A DNA stretch of 64,000 bases, taken from Chryseobacterium vrystaatense. Lineage in GTDB: Bacteria > Bacteroidota > Bacteroidia > Flavobacteriales > Weeksellaceae. The stretch spans positions 806,001-870,000 of the forward strand of contig NZ_JPRI01000001.1 of NCBI RefSeq assembly GCF_000737765.1, read 5' to 3'. The notes below the pieces were generated by a model. It was not told the origin of the DNA. It ran no database searches and was given only the letters and a program-made list of their open reading frames with translations. A program made the position numbers and the translations under genes. Positions 16,515-25,983 of this stretch are shown in pieces. Position 1 is the first letter of the stretch. Every line of letters starts with the position of its first letter.

Positions 16515-19500
16515 ATGTCAGAAAAACTTAATTCCGGAACATACGAAATTATTCAGAACCGTCTGAACGAGCAGAAGAATGACCTTATTCACAGACTTCA
16601 GAAGCTTAATGAAAGCCGTAAAAATATCTTCGGTGGAATCGATTTTTCTCTTATTGCCAACGAAAGAATCTCTACAGACCACAGCTGTATTGCCAAAGAT
16701 ATATTTTCCCTGAACGATCAACTGATATTCGGGTCGAATGCACATTTGGGACTTCAGACAGAGGTGAATATTTCTGATGTTTTTTCAATATATACCATTA
16801 ACAAAGACCGTTTTGAACCTCAGGACTATACGCTGATTAATGATGAGATTTTCATCGAAGAGTTCAAAAACCTTTATAAATATTATAGAAATACATTTTT
16901 TGCCAGATTCAGTTTTACAGAAAACTATCTGTATATGGTTTTCCAGTTGTCAGAAAGCACTTCCGACATCAAAGCATTTAAATGGCTTATCAGGGACAAC
17001 CAGCTGATTTATGTAGACTCAAGAAGTGCTTCCGAAACTTCATACCCGCCGCAATACAGTTTTGTATGGACAAAAGCCACCAGGGATATGCAGCGAAATG
17101 GGAAGCATCCTCACGTCTCTCTTGCGGATAAGGTATTTGTAGAAAGTATCGGTGGCGATATCACCATAAAAGTAGAAGACAATACAGATACCGGCAAAGG
17201 GATTTATTCTGAAGATGTGATCCATAAAGACCAGAACCTGGATGATGCTGAGATCCACTTCTGTGATCTGGACAATCTTGTTCTGTTTAAAATAAAACCT
17301 TATCAGGAAGCAGAACGGTATTTCATTTACAATCACAAAGAAAAAACGGTTTCCAGAGCAGATGCGCTCAAATATTCAGGATTGCTGCTGCCAGAGCATC
17401 AGGGAGTATTGTTTTCCAATGGATATGCTCTCCAGACAGGAGGATTAAAAGTAATTTCCCAGGACCTGAACAGATTATACTATCTTAAAACATTAACAGA
17501 GCCAAACGGTGAGAATTTTTTATATGTATTTTACGATGATAAAACCAATAACTATCAGCTAATCTCTTATAATATCATCTCCCAGACCATAGAAACACCG
17601 ATTCGATGCAGTGGATTTACGTTTTTAAGCACCGGTAAACTCATCTATCTGAGAGAAAGTACAGAAACCACCAAACACCATCTGGCTCAAATCTGGCAGA
17701 CTCCTTACTCTAAGGAACTACAGCCTAATCTAGAAAAGGCAGACAGCCTGCTCTATAAAATCGGGAATAAGGATATTGTGAGGGTTATGGCAGAAAGTCA
17801 GGAGCTGATCACCCTTTTGAATAAAAAAGATTCCTACAGCGGACTCTATGACGACATTGTTAAGCTTTCTACCGCTATTCTGGATGTGTATTACTTTTTA
17901 GGTGAAGATGAGGTTCAAAAGCTTGATCAGCCGCTCAAAGAGATCAGGACCATCGCCCATTCCGCCATTAATGAATATGAAAAGGTAATTGAGCAGAGAA
18001 AAAATACGGAAGAAGCTTTAGAGAAAATTAAAGATTCATGTGATAAAATCCTTGATGATACCAAAAGGCTTCATTACTCACAGCTTACAGAATATATTGA
18101 TGCCCTTTCACAGATCAGGGTTTTAAGAGGAGAAGTCACAGGAGCCAGAGAGCTGAAATATGCAGATCCGCAGCTTTTGAATACTTTAGAAAAGTCTTTA
18201 TCAGAACGTTATCATGAACTCTCCAATGCCTGTGTGGATTTTCTGCTTCAGGAGGGGGCCTTATCGCCTTATGAAGAAAAGGCTCAAGGTATTTCGGAAG
18301 AAATCATTAACCTTCAGAAAGCGGTGGATGCTAAAATTATTGAAGAGAATATCAATACCCTGTCCGGTCAGCTGGAACTTCTTGTAGATATTGTCAATAA
18401 TCTTAAAATAGAAGATACTTCCCAGTCTACCCAAATCATTGAAAATATATCCCTGATTTTTGCCCGTCTGAATCAGGAACGGCTTGAACTTGGAAAAAGG
18501 AAAAGAGAAATTTCAGGAAAAGAACGGGCATCAGATTTTCAGGCGCAGATCACCTTGTTTGATCAGTCAGTAATCAATTTCCTGGAACTGTCCCAGACAC
18601 CTGAAAAGTGTGATGAATATTTGACCAAACTTTCCATTCAGCTGGAAGAAATGGAAACGAGATTCATCGATTTTGAGGAATTTATTGAAAGAATTTCCAC
18701 TAAAAGAGAAGAGGTTTACGGGCATTTTCAGAACAAAAGAGTGCAGCTGACAGAATCCAGGAATAAAAGAACACAAAATCTTTTTGATGCCGCTCAGAGG
18801 ATTCTGAAATCAGTTCACACCAAAGCAGAATCTTTCAGTTCTGAAAATGAGATCAATGGATATTTTGCCTCAGATCTCATGGTGGAAAAGGTAAGGGATA
18901 CGGCAAAACAGCTTGCTGAACTGGAAGATTCAGCAAAGTCGGAAGAAATACAGACTCTTCTGAAAACCTCACAGCAGGAAGCCCTGCGAAAATTGAAAGA
19001 CAAAAATGAGATCTATGCAGATGGTGAGAATATCATTGCTCTGGGCGATTATAAATTTACAGTAAACCGCCAGAAACTGGATCTTACACTTGTTCTTCGG
19101 AACGCTCAGTATTATTATCATCTAACCGGAACATCGTTTTATGAACCATTGCATTTCGATGATGTTGAAAATTTCAGAGAAGTCTGGAATCAGGAATTCG
19201 TTTCGGAAAATGCCCATATAAAAAGGTTTGAATATCTAGCCTGGAATGTGTTTTGTGAAAATAAAAAACTGACGACAGATCAGGAGGTGCAGAATGCCGT
19301 TCAGATCTTTACCTCAAAACATTTCGGAGAAGGCTTGGTGAAGGGAATCCATGACGTAGATGCTCAGAAAATTGTCATCAGACTTCAGCAGATGCACAAC
19401 GAACTTGGACTGATGAGGTTTACTTCAATGGAAAGAGCAGCAGCACAGCTTTTCTGGTTTTTTCTGAACAATGAGCAAAAAGAATATTATTCTAAACAGT

Positions 19501-21311
19501 TTGAGACAGCAGCAATCATTTCTCAGTCATTTGCGTCTCCTCAGGGATTTGAATTTTTAAATAAAGGACTTTCAGAAGAAATCAGAGCTTTTGCATCAGC
19601 GAACCGTATTTTTGAAGAGACAGATTATTACAGTGCAGCTCTTTACCTGAGCAATGAAGACCGCGAAAACTTTCTGATCTCAGAGAAAGCGGCAAGCCTG
19701 TATGAAAACCTGATGAAGGAATTAAAAGAGAAAGGAAAAGATCTGGAACTTATCTCCCAAATGAAAGCGATGTATGAATATCCTTCTGCATGTTATCATA
19801 TGGCTATAAGCGCATTGAAAGCCTTTGATCCGGAAATGGACCCGGACTGTATCACAGAAGCTGCCGGTTTCCTGATTACTCAGCAGTTTGATCCGAAAAA
19901 TATCAGATATATTGCCTTCGAAAGCATCATTCAGGAACTTAGATCTCTTGAAAAAGATACAGAATACCATCTCAATTACTTTGAGTTTACAGCAAGGTTA
20001 AGTCATTTTAATAATACAACCGTTCCAAAATACAAACAGCTGCAGGAATTAAAGTATTCATGGGTAGGCGACAAGAAAAAATCGCTGAAACTGGATACTT
20101 TCCAACCTCAGGTGTTGAGCTCATTTGTCAGAAATAAACTGATCAACGATGTATACTTTCCTCTGATAGGAGCTAATCTAGCCAAGCAGTTGGGAACAGC
20201 CGGTTCAGATAAAAGAACCGACAGGATGGGAATGCTGCTTTTGGTATCGCCGCCGGGTTATGGCAAAACCACGTTGATGGAATATATGGCGGAAAGAATG
20301 GGGCTTGTTTTTATGAAGATCAACGGACCTTCTTTGGGGTATGATATCGTATCAACAGATCCTTCAGAGGCCAGGAATGCAGGAGCGAGACAGGAGCTTG
20401 AAAAACTGAATCTCGCACTGGAGATGGGAGATAATGTGATGTTGTATCTGGACGATATTCAGCATTGTAATCCTGAATTTCTGCAAAAATTTATTTCACT
20501 TGCAGACGGACAGAGAAAGATAGAAGGAATTTATAACGGTGAAAGCAAGACATATGATCTGAGGTCAAAACGGTTCTGCCTGGTCATGGCCGGAAATCCA
20601 TACACGGAGAACGGAGAAAAATTCAAAATTCCTGATATGCTGGCTAACCGTTCAGATACCTATAATCTGGGTGAAATCTCAGGCTTGAAAACAGAGCTTT
20701 TTGATTTGAGTCTTATTGAAAACGCGCTGATGTCTAATGAATACCTGACCAGACTCACTCAGTCCGGGATGGAAAACCTGTATGAATTATACGACTGTGT
20801 TTTAACGGAAAATCCTGCGGATAACCTCAAAGGAAATTTTACGTCCAATGAAATATCCGACTTCAGGGCTGTACTGAAAAATACCATCAGTGTAAGAGAT
20901 ATAATCCTGAAGGTCAATAAAGAGTATATCTCGTCAGCAGCTATGTCCGATGATTACAGAAACGAACCGGCATTCAAGCTTCAGGGATCATATCGTAATA
21001 TGAATAAACTTATTGCTCAGATCCAGCCGATTCTTAAAGAAGACGAGGTCATACAAATTGTTTTGAACCATTACCAAAACGAATCTCAAACCCTTACAAC
21101 CGGTGCAGAAGCCAATATGCTCAAACTCAGAGAACTTACGGGCCTTCTGTCAGAAGAAGAAACCGAACGCTGGAATGAGATCAAAAAAACTTTTGTAAAA
21201 AATAAAACCCTGAAAGGATTGGGTGAAAACGATAGAATGTCTCAGATAGTTGCTCTGTTATCACAGTTTGGCGAAGGTCTGGAAGGGATCAAAGAAGCTT
21301 TGAGGCAATAA
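16515..21311 (+). CDS. giant AAA ATPase of the PspA-flotillin cluster (often labelled DNA repair ATPase)
   Basis: A 1598-residue protein. The first 440 or so residues are beta-rich, followed by long coiled-coil helices (about 460-880) and a helical region. An AAA ATPase core lies near the C-terminus, with Walker A PPGYGKTT (about 1246-1253, Lys1251) and Walker B LYLDD (Asp1313, Asp1314). Arg residues fit for a finger lie in MLANRSDTYNL. Homologs are commonly named DNA repair ATPase, but I see no nuclease or DNA-binding motif. Its place behind PspA and flotillin suggests remodelling of those membrane assemblies, much as Vps4 remodels ESCRT-III. That is an inference. No membrane helix is seen. 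Confidence 0.75.
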   Translation: MSEKLNSGTYEIIQNRLNEQKNDLIHRLQKLNESRKNIFGGIDFSLIANERISTDHSCIAKDIFSLNDQLIFGSNAHLGLQTEVNISDVFSIYTINKDRFEPQDYTLINDEIFIEEFKNLYKYYRNTFFARFSFTENYLYMVFQLSESTSDIKAFKWLIRDNQLIYVDSRSASETSYPPQYSFVWTKATRDMQRNGKHPHVSLADKVFVESIGGDITIKVEDNTDTGKGIYSEDVIHKDQNLDDAEIHFCDLDNLVLFKIKPYQEAERYFIYNHKEKTVSRADALKYSGLLLPEHQGVLFSNGYALQTGGLKVISQDLNRLYYLKTLTEPNGENFLYVFYDDKTNNYQLISYNIISQTIETPIRCSGFTFLSTGKLIYLRESTETTKHHLAQIWQTPYSKELQPNLEKADSLLYKIGNKDIVRVMAESQELITLLNKKDSYSGLYDDIVKLSTAILDVYYFLGEDEVQKLDQPLKEIRTIAHSAINEYEKVIEQRKNTEEALEKIKDSCDKILDDTKRLHYSQLTEYIDALSQIRVLRGEVTGARELKYADPQLLNTLEKSLSERYHELSNACVDFLLQEGALSPYEEKAQGISEEIINLQKAVDAKIIEENINTLSGQLELLVDIVNNLKIEDTSQSTQIIENISLIFARLNQERLELGKRKREISGKERASDFQAQITLFDQSVINFLELSQTPEKCDEYLTKLSIQLEEMETRFIDFEEFIERISTKREEVYGHFQNKRVQLTESRNKRTQNLFDAAQRILKSVHTKAESFSSENEINGYFASDLMVEKVRDTAKQLAELEDSAKSEEIQTLLKTSQQEALRKLKDKNEIYADGENIIALGDYKFTVNRQKLDLTLVLRNAQYYYHLTGTSFYEPLHFDDVENFREVWNQEFVSENAHIKRFEYLAWNVFCENKKLTTDQEVQNAVQIFTSKHFGEGLVKGIHDVDAQKIVIRLQQMHNELGLMRFTSMERAAAQLFWFFLNNEQKEYYSKQFETAAIISQSFASPQGFEFLNKGLSEEIRAFASANRIFEETDYYSAALYLSNEDRENFLISEKAASLYENLMKELKEKGKDLELISQMKAMYEYPSACYHMAISALKAFDPEMDPDCITEAAGFLITQQFDPKNIRYIAFESIIQELRSLEKDTEYHLNYFEFTARLSHFNNTTVPKYKQLQELKYSWVGDKKKSLKLDTFQPQVLSSFVRNKLINDVYFPLIGANLAKQLGTAGSDKRTDRMGMLLLVSPPGYGKTTLMEYMAERMGLVFMKINGPSLGYDIVSTDPSEARNAGARQELEKLNLALEMGDNVMLYLDDIQHCNPEFLQKFISLADGQRKIEGIYNGESKTYDLRSKRFCLVMAGNPYTENGEKFKIPDMLANRSDTYNLGEISGLKTELFDLSLIENALMSNEYLTRLTQSGMENLYELYDCVLTENPADNLKGNFTSNEISDFRAVLKNTISVRDIILKVNKEYISSAAMSDDYRNEPAFKLQGSYRNMNKLIAQIQPILKEDEVIQIVLNHYQNESQTLTTGAEANMLKLRELTGLLSEEETERWNEIKKTFVKNKTLKGLGENDRMSQIVALLSQFGEGLEGIKEALRQ

Positions 21312-21340
21312 AAAACCGGTCCCGGAACATTATTATAACC

Positions 21341-21371
21341 AAAACTGTGTCAGCCACGACACAGTTTTTTT
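21341..21371 (+). terminator. intrinsic terminator of the ATPase gene
   Basis: AAAACTGTGTC (21341-21351) pairs with GACACAGTTTT (21358-21368) around AGCCAC and continues as T. Confidence 0.9.
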
Positions 21372-21452
21372 GCTTTTAACAGGGGAAATAGACCAATCTG
21401 TACCCAAGATAATACTAAGTTCTGTATCTGTATCCTGATGTAAATACTCCAT

Positions 21453-21460
21453 AATTTTGC
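21453..21460 (+). promoter_or_regulatory. -7 promoter element
   Basis: TAATTTTG fits TAnnTTTG, with TCTG 20 bases upstream as a weak -33. It lies 19 bases before the ATG of the small hypothetical gene. Confidence 0.5.
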
Positions 21461-21479
21461 TTCAGTAAACCAGAACACT

Positions 21480-21845
21480 ATGGAAACCTTATTGCAAACC
21501 AACAGTCAGCTTCAATATGCTGAAGTATATATATCAGATATGATATCCCTGAAAAATATTTTTCTCCAGACACAGACACTTAAAAAGCTGAATCAGAATT
21601 TTGGTGTTCCTTTTCTTTTGGTGAAAAAGAAAAGTGAAGTCGTGGCATTTGCTACTCTGGTTATCAGTGAAAAAGAAGAAATTGTATTTAAAATCTATGA
21701 AACCGGTCTTTCAGCATCGGAAAAAAGTAATTTTACCCTTCGTGCAGAACGTTACTTTAAGAAAAGTACAATGGCTAATTTCCGTGATCCGGAACAGCTT
21801 AAAAGCAGTATCAGCAGGATGGTAAGCTGGCTGAACGTTGATTAA
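21480..21845 (+). CDS. hypothetical protein, 121 residues
   Basis: I do not recognise the family. The protein is small, soluble and charged, with a mixed alpha/beta pattern (VPFLLVKKKSEVVAFATLVI then EEIVFKIYETGLS), and has no signal peptide or membrane segment. It has its own -7 element, and its stop lies 42 bases before the MocR-type gene, so the two may be co-transcribed. The hydrophobic strand followed by a polar strand recalls the core of GNAT-like folds, but no acetyl-CoA loop is visible. Confidence 0.55.
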   Translation: METLLQTNSQLQYAEVYISDMISLKNIFLQTQTLKKLNQNFGVPFLLVKKKSEVVAFATLVISEKEEIVFKIYETGLSASEKSNFTLRAERYFKKSTMANFRDPEQLKSSISRMVSWLNVD

Positions 21846-21887
21846 TGAACGACGGAAAGTTGTACATTTACTTAAAACCAGATCTTT

Positions 21888-23303
21888 ATGTCAAAAGACG
21901 TTCTCTACCTTAAAATAGCAAAATCTGTCACAGAGCAGATCAAAAGTGATACCCTGCAGTTTGGAGACCGGCTGCCTTCCCTGAGAAGTGCCCAGAAGCT
22001 CTATAACGTCAGCCTCAATACCGTAAAGCAGGCTTATATGGAACTGGAAAGCCGTTCTTTGGTAGAGTCCCGGCCGAAATATGGCTATTTTGTGAGCCAG
22101 AGTTCTCAAAGAAAACTGGCGCTGCCGTCTGTTGCCCCTATGAAAATAGAAGAGCGGGAGAATACCGCTGAGGTTCTTATTGATAAAGTGTTCGGAACCA
22201 TTGACGGGACCGATGTTACTCAATTTGCTTTGGGGATTCCCGGGAAAAGTTTTCTTCCTTTGGCTAAGCTGAAGAAATCTATGATTAATGTTATTAACAG
22301 AAAGACGGACAGCGGAACAGATTACGAACCGGTACAGGGAAATGAATACCTGCGAAGGGAATCGGCCAAATGGGCTTTGGTGTTGGAAGGGAAGATCTCC
22401 GAAGATGACCTGGTGATTACCTCGGGAGCGATGAACGCAGTCTATACCTGTCTGATGGCCGTGACAAAGCCCGGGGATTCTGTAGCGGTAGAAAGCCCTG
22501 TTTATTTCGGAGTTCTTCAGGCGATTCAGCAATTGGGACTGAAGGTGGTGGAAATTCCCACCCATCCCATTTATGGTGTCGATCTGGATGCTTTGAAAAA
22601 AGTGCTTCCTACACTTTCGGCCTGCTGTTTTGTAACCAACTTTAATAATCCGTTAGGTTTCCAGATGCCCGATGACAACAAAAAAGAGCTGGTACGGATG
22701 ATCACGGAATATAATGTTCCCCTTATTGAGGACGATATATATGGGAACCTATATTTTGGAGCAGAAAGACCCAAACCGTGTAAATTCTATGATGAGGCAG
22801 GCCTTGTGATGTGGATAGGATCGGTTTCCAAAACGCTTGCTCCGGGCTATCGTGTGGGATGGGTGGCTCCGGGGAAATTTAAAGAGCAGGTGATCCGTCA
22901 GAAACTGGTGCAGACAGTATGCAGCCCTTCTATATATCCTGATGTAATTGCAGATTTCCTGGAACACGGACGGTATGATCATCATTTGAGAACATTCAGA
23001 AAAAAATTATACGCCAACTATCTTCAGATTCAGAAGTCGGTGACAGAATATTTTCCCGACAATACCAAAATTTCAGAACCGAAAGGAGGATTTATGCTGT
23101 GGCTGGAACTGGATAAAAAGATTTGTACAGAAGATTTATTTGATGAAGCGATGAGTCAGAAAATTAATTTTGCTCCGGGAAGAATGTTTTCACAATACAA
23201 TCAATACCAGAACTGTATGCGCCTGAATTATGCCCTGGAATGGACGGACAGAGTGGAAAGTGATCTGGAAAAGTTAGCAAAAATGGTAAAAAAAAGAATA
23301 TAG
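21888..23303 (+). CDS. MocR-type regulator (GntR HTH fused to aminotransferase fold)
   Basis: A 471-residue fusion. The N-terminal winged HTH of the GntR family (about residues 1-70, SLRSAQKLYNVSLNTVKQAYMEL) is joined to a fold-type I aminotransferase domain. The PLP-binding lysine is likely Lys315 in GSVSKTLAPGYRVGW, with NFNNPLG and EDDIYGNLYF upstream. MocR proteins mostly act as regulators using PLP as effector (PdxR, GabR); some keep aminotransferase activity. It is followed 15 bases later by a GNAT gene, which may be its target or partner. Confidence 0.85.
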   Translation: MSKDVLYLKIAKSVTEQIKSDTLQFGDRLPSLRSAQKLYNVSLNTVKQAYMELESRSLVESRPKYGYFVSQSSQRKLALPSVAPMKIEERENTAEVLIDKVFGTIDGTDVTQFALGIPGKSFLPLAKLKKSMINVINRKTDSGTDYEPVQGNEYLRRESAKWALVLEGKISEDDLVITSGAMNAVYTCLMAVTKPGDSVAVESPVYFGVLQAIQQLGLKVVEIPTHPIYGVDLDALKKVLPTLSACCFVTNFNNPLGFQMPDDNKKELVRMITEYNVPLIEDDIYGNLYFGAERPKPCKFYDEAGLVMWIGSVSKTLAPGYRVGWVAPGKFKEQVIRQKLVQTVCSPSIYPDVIADFLEHGRYDHHLRTFRKKLYANYLQIQKSVTEYFPDNTKISEPKGGFMLWLELDKKICTEDLFDEAMSQKINFAPGRMFSQYNQYQNCMRLNYALEWTDRVESDLEKLAKMVKKRI

Positions 23304-23318
23304 TTAAATCCGTTAGTA

Positions 23319-23804
23319 ATGAACAGTATGAATAATGAAGTGCAAATTATCAGTTACCAATTAAAATACAAAGAAGCTTTCAAGGCTTTAAATGAAGAAT
23401 GGATCAAAACATTCTTTACGATGGAGGCGGGAGATTATAAATTGCTGGACAATCCTGAAGAACACATTATTGGGAAAGGAGGCTATATTGTTGTAGCCCT
23501 GCTGGATGGTGAAGCTGTTGGAACATGTGCTTTGGTAAAAACGACCGATGAACCGCTTACTTTTGAACTGTCAAAAATGGCCGTGAGTCCGAAAGCACAG
23601 GGAAAGAAAATAGGATATCTGGTAGGACAGGCTTTAGTAGAAAAGGCTAAGGAATTAAAGGCAGAAAGTATTTTCCTGGAAACGAATTCCGTATTGGTTC
23701 CTGCAATAAAACTGTATGAAAAACTGGGCTTTAAACACCTGCCTGTTTCAGATTCAGTCTATGACCGGTGTGATACTCAAATGTTATTGGAAATCAGGTG
23801 TTAA
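23319..23804 (+). CDS. GNAT family N-acetyltransferase
   Basis: A 161-residue acetyltransferase. The acetyl-CoA binding motif A reads FELSKMAVSPKAQGKKIGYLVGQAL, with the QGKKIG loop for the pyrophosphate. Motif B follows as IFLETNSVLVPAIKLYEKLGF. The substrate cannot be told. An alternative start is the second Met at 23328. It probably shares a transcript with the MocR-type gene. Confidence 0.85.
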   Translation: MNSMNNEVQIISYQLKYKEAFKALNEEWIKTFFTMEAGDYKLLDNPEEHIIGKGGYIVVALLDGEAVGTCALVKTTDEPLTFELSKMAVSPKAQGKKIGYLVGQALVEKAKELKAESIFLETNSVLVPAIKLYEKLGFKHLPVSDSVYDRCDTQMLLEIRC

Positions 23805-23813
23805 ACAAAAAAA

Positions 23814-23853
23814 GATATTAGAACTTGGATACGAATATCTTTGTTCTAATATC
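23814..23853 (-). terminator. intrinsic terminator of the secreted phosphatase-family gene
   Basis: GATATTAGAAC (23814-23824) and GTTCTAATATC (23843-23853) form a perfect 11-bp stem. On the minus strand it is followed by a run of seven T, so it ends the minus-strand gene. It may also act on the plus strand, where the tail is A-rich. Confidence 0.8.
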
Positions 23854-23881
23854 AAAAAATTAAATCTAATGTTTTACTGTT

Positions 23882-25735
23882 CTATTTCTTAATGAAAGTT
23901 TTCGTCAGTGACTTTTTGCTTCCGTTGATTTTAATGAAATATGCTCCTGCAGGAAGACTTTGAACGTTTATCGTTTCGTTAAACAAACCATTGTAAGATT
24001 TTAAATTTCTTACTGATATCAATGATCCTTTAGCATCAATAATTTCCATTTTAATCTCCTTATCATCAGATTGATACTGAATACTGATGCTTTCTGAAGC
24101 CGGATTAGGATAAAGTTTAAAATCATGAGCTACAGTTTTTGCATCTTCCACAGCAAGTGATCCATTGGCACATACCGGAATCCTGTTGATGCCATCAATT
24201 CCCCATGACGCCTGTACCGGAATACACATCCAGTTCAGAACGGTTGGAAAATGATCCGTCTCCCTCATGGTTGAGGTATAGTCATAAATCTTGAAGGTAT
24301 TTGTTGTACCCGCAGCATAAGCAGGAGATCCTGTTACCGCCAGATTGTAGGCATTCGGACTGGAATCTGTAAGTGTATTTCCTGAAGTTTCACCACACTT
24401 CCAGTCTGCCAGTAACTGAGCATAATAAGGATGTGAAGAAGTAATATCCTGATTCGCCCAATTGACAATTACATTAGCAGGAAGAGCAGATTTCCATATT
24501 CTGATATCCTTGTACGACGCGGCAAGATTGAGTCCGTATACATTGGTTCCGTCCTGATTGATAGTTAACGGTAAGCCGGAATCTATATTTCCGATGGTAT
24601 TCATTTTGGCAAAAGTCACAGGAACTCCATCTTCATAAAGGGTTACCAAACCATCTCTGTCGAAACTTACCGCAATATGTTTCCATTTTCCTGTTTCTGC
24701 TTTTCCACCAGTCAGGTCAATTCTGTTGGTTCCATCGCCGATATTCATTTTGAAGTTCTGTCCTGAACTTCCGGCTATGACAAAACCTTTATTGCTTCCG
24801 CTTGCCCAGTTTTTATTACTGATCATCACGGGATCACTGGAATAAGCTGCATTAGGTTTTACCCAAAATTCAATCGTGAAATCCTGAGTTGCCCCGAAAT
24901 TAAAGGGAGTCTGATTAGCTGGTTTTGCATACGTTCCTGCCGGAAAGCTAAGCTGGTTGAAGGTTTTATTGGATTCAAGCACTGTTTTACTGACTTGCTG
25001 AGGGGTAAATCCTGGGTTGGAATAGATGTTAAAGATATTTCGTTCAGAAAGGTTTCCACCGCCATGAGAACTTTGGACAGCCCCGTGGTCTGTTGTTAAA
25101 ACGACCAGCCAGTCTTCACTGTTGTAGGTTGGTCTGCTTTTCATGGCATTAACGATCTCTCCGATATAGGTATCCGTAGTTTGAATTGAAGAAACATACT
25201 GAGGAACCGTGCCTGCGAATCCATACGAATGTCCTGCATGGTCTACATCGTCAAAATCAACGAAAAGAATATCAGGATTATCATTCTGCAAGGCAGTTAC
25301 TGCTGCATTTTTTACAGCCAGATCCGATCCTAGATTACTTTGTACATCCGCGGTCTGTACAATCTTATCATTAAGCGGAGCCCAATTTACCAGAGACATC
25401 GTTCTTAAGTTTGGATTATAGGTTTCAGCTCTTGTTAAGAAGTCAGGATAGTTGATGTAGTTCGGGTTAGTAAAGTTGTTGTCCTGAACATTATGTTTCG
25501 TATGCCACACACCCGTAAGCATCGTACTCCAACCGTTTCCGCTCCATGTAGTGGCAGCGCATAAACCGTCTAGGGAGTAAATAGATTGATTGACAAGATT
25601 TTGGATGTTCGGAATGTTGCTGGACATCATCACGTCTGCACGGCATCCGTCAATACCGATAAAAAGGACTTTTTTGGTCTGAGCTCCAAGTAAGCAGCTC
25701 AATAGAACAGTCATTGATAATAGTTTTGTTTTCAT
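23882..25735 (-). CDS. secreted alkaline-phosphatase-superfamily enzyme with LamG domain and T9SS sorting signal
   Basis: A 617-residue extracellular protein. The signal peptide ends around LLSCLLGAQT. The catalytic domain of the type I phosphodiesterase/nucleotide pyrophosphatase kind (about residues 22-250) has metal ligands in GIDGCRAD (Asp29), DFDDVDHAGHSYGF and TTDHG, and a Thr/Ser nucleophile likely within TTWSGNGWSTMLTG. Next comes a LamG/concanavalin-like domain (about 255-445), then a type IX secretion C-terminal domain (LYPNPASESISIQYQS to the end). It likely cleaves phosphate or phosphonate esters of a sugar- or lipid-bearing polymer outside the cell. The two inverted operator motifs upstream tie it to the neighbouring phosphonate operon. 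Confidence 0.82.
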   Translation of the reverse strand: MKTKLLSMTVLLSCLLGAQTKKVLFIGIDGCRADVMMSSNIPNIQNLVNQSIYSLDGLCAATTWSGNGWSTMLTGVWHTKHNVQDNNFTNPNYINYPDFLTRAETYNPNLRTMSLVNWAPLNDKIVQTADVQSNLGSDLAVKNAAVTALQNDNPDILFVDFDDVDHAGHSYGFAGTVPQYVSSIQTTDTYIGEIVNAMKSRPTYNSEDWLVVLTTDHGAVQSSHGGGNLSERNIFNIYSNPGFTPQQVSKTVLESNKTFNQLSFPAGTYAKPANQTPFNFGATQDFTIEFWVKPNAAYSSDPVMISNKNWASGSNKGFVIAGSSGQNFKMNIGDGTNRIDLTGGKAETGKWKHIAVSFDRDGLVTLYEDGVPVTFAKMNTIGNIDSGLPLTINQDGTNVYGLNLAASYKDIRIWKSALPANVIVNWANQDITSSHPYYAQLLADWKCGETSGNTLTDSSPNAYNLAVTGSPAYAAGTTNTFKIYDYTSTMRETDHFPTVLNWMCIPVQASWGIDGINRIPVCANGSLAVEDAKTVAHDFKLYPNPASESISIQYQSDDKEIKMEIIDAKGSLISVRNLKSYNGLFNETINVQSLPAGAYFIKINGSKKSLTKTFIKK

Positions 25736-25760
25736 AGGATAAAAGATTTTGAGAAGAAAA

Positions 25761-25820
25761 TGTTTACAAATAGTAATTATTATTTTATTAATTGTAAAAT
25801 TAATTTACTATTTGTAAACA
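25761..25820. promoter_or_regulatory. paired inverted operator sites
   Basis: TGTTTACAAATAGTAA (25761-25776) and its exact reverse complement (25805-25820) lie 44 bp apart centre to centre, just upstream of the secreted phosphatase-family gene. Each is itself an imperfect palindrome GTTTAC-AAATA-GTAA(A/T)(T). A third copy lies at 32245. Confidence 0.7.
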
Positions 25821-25983
25821 TAAGTGAACTTAAAGTTAATAAATTGGTAACTAAATGTTTAGGGTTTTTACAAATTCTGTGATCAAATGAGTCCCCAACA
25901 TATTATTTTTTTTTTACCTGCTAAAACTTCCCTAAGTTTAAAAAAATGAGGCTGAAAAAAGTAAGTATAATTTGAAAGAAGAG

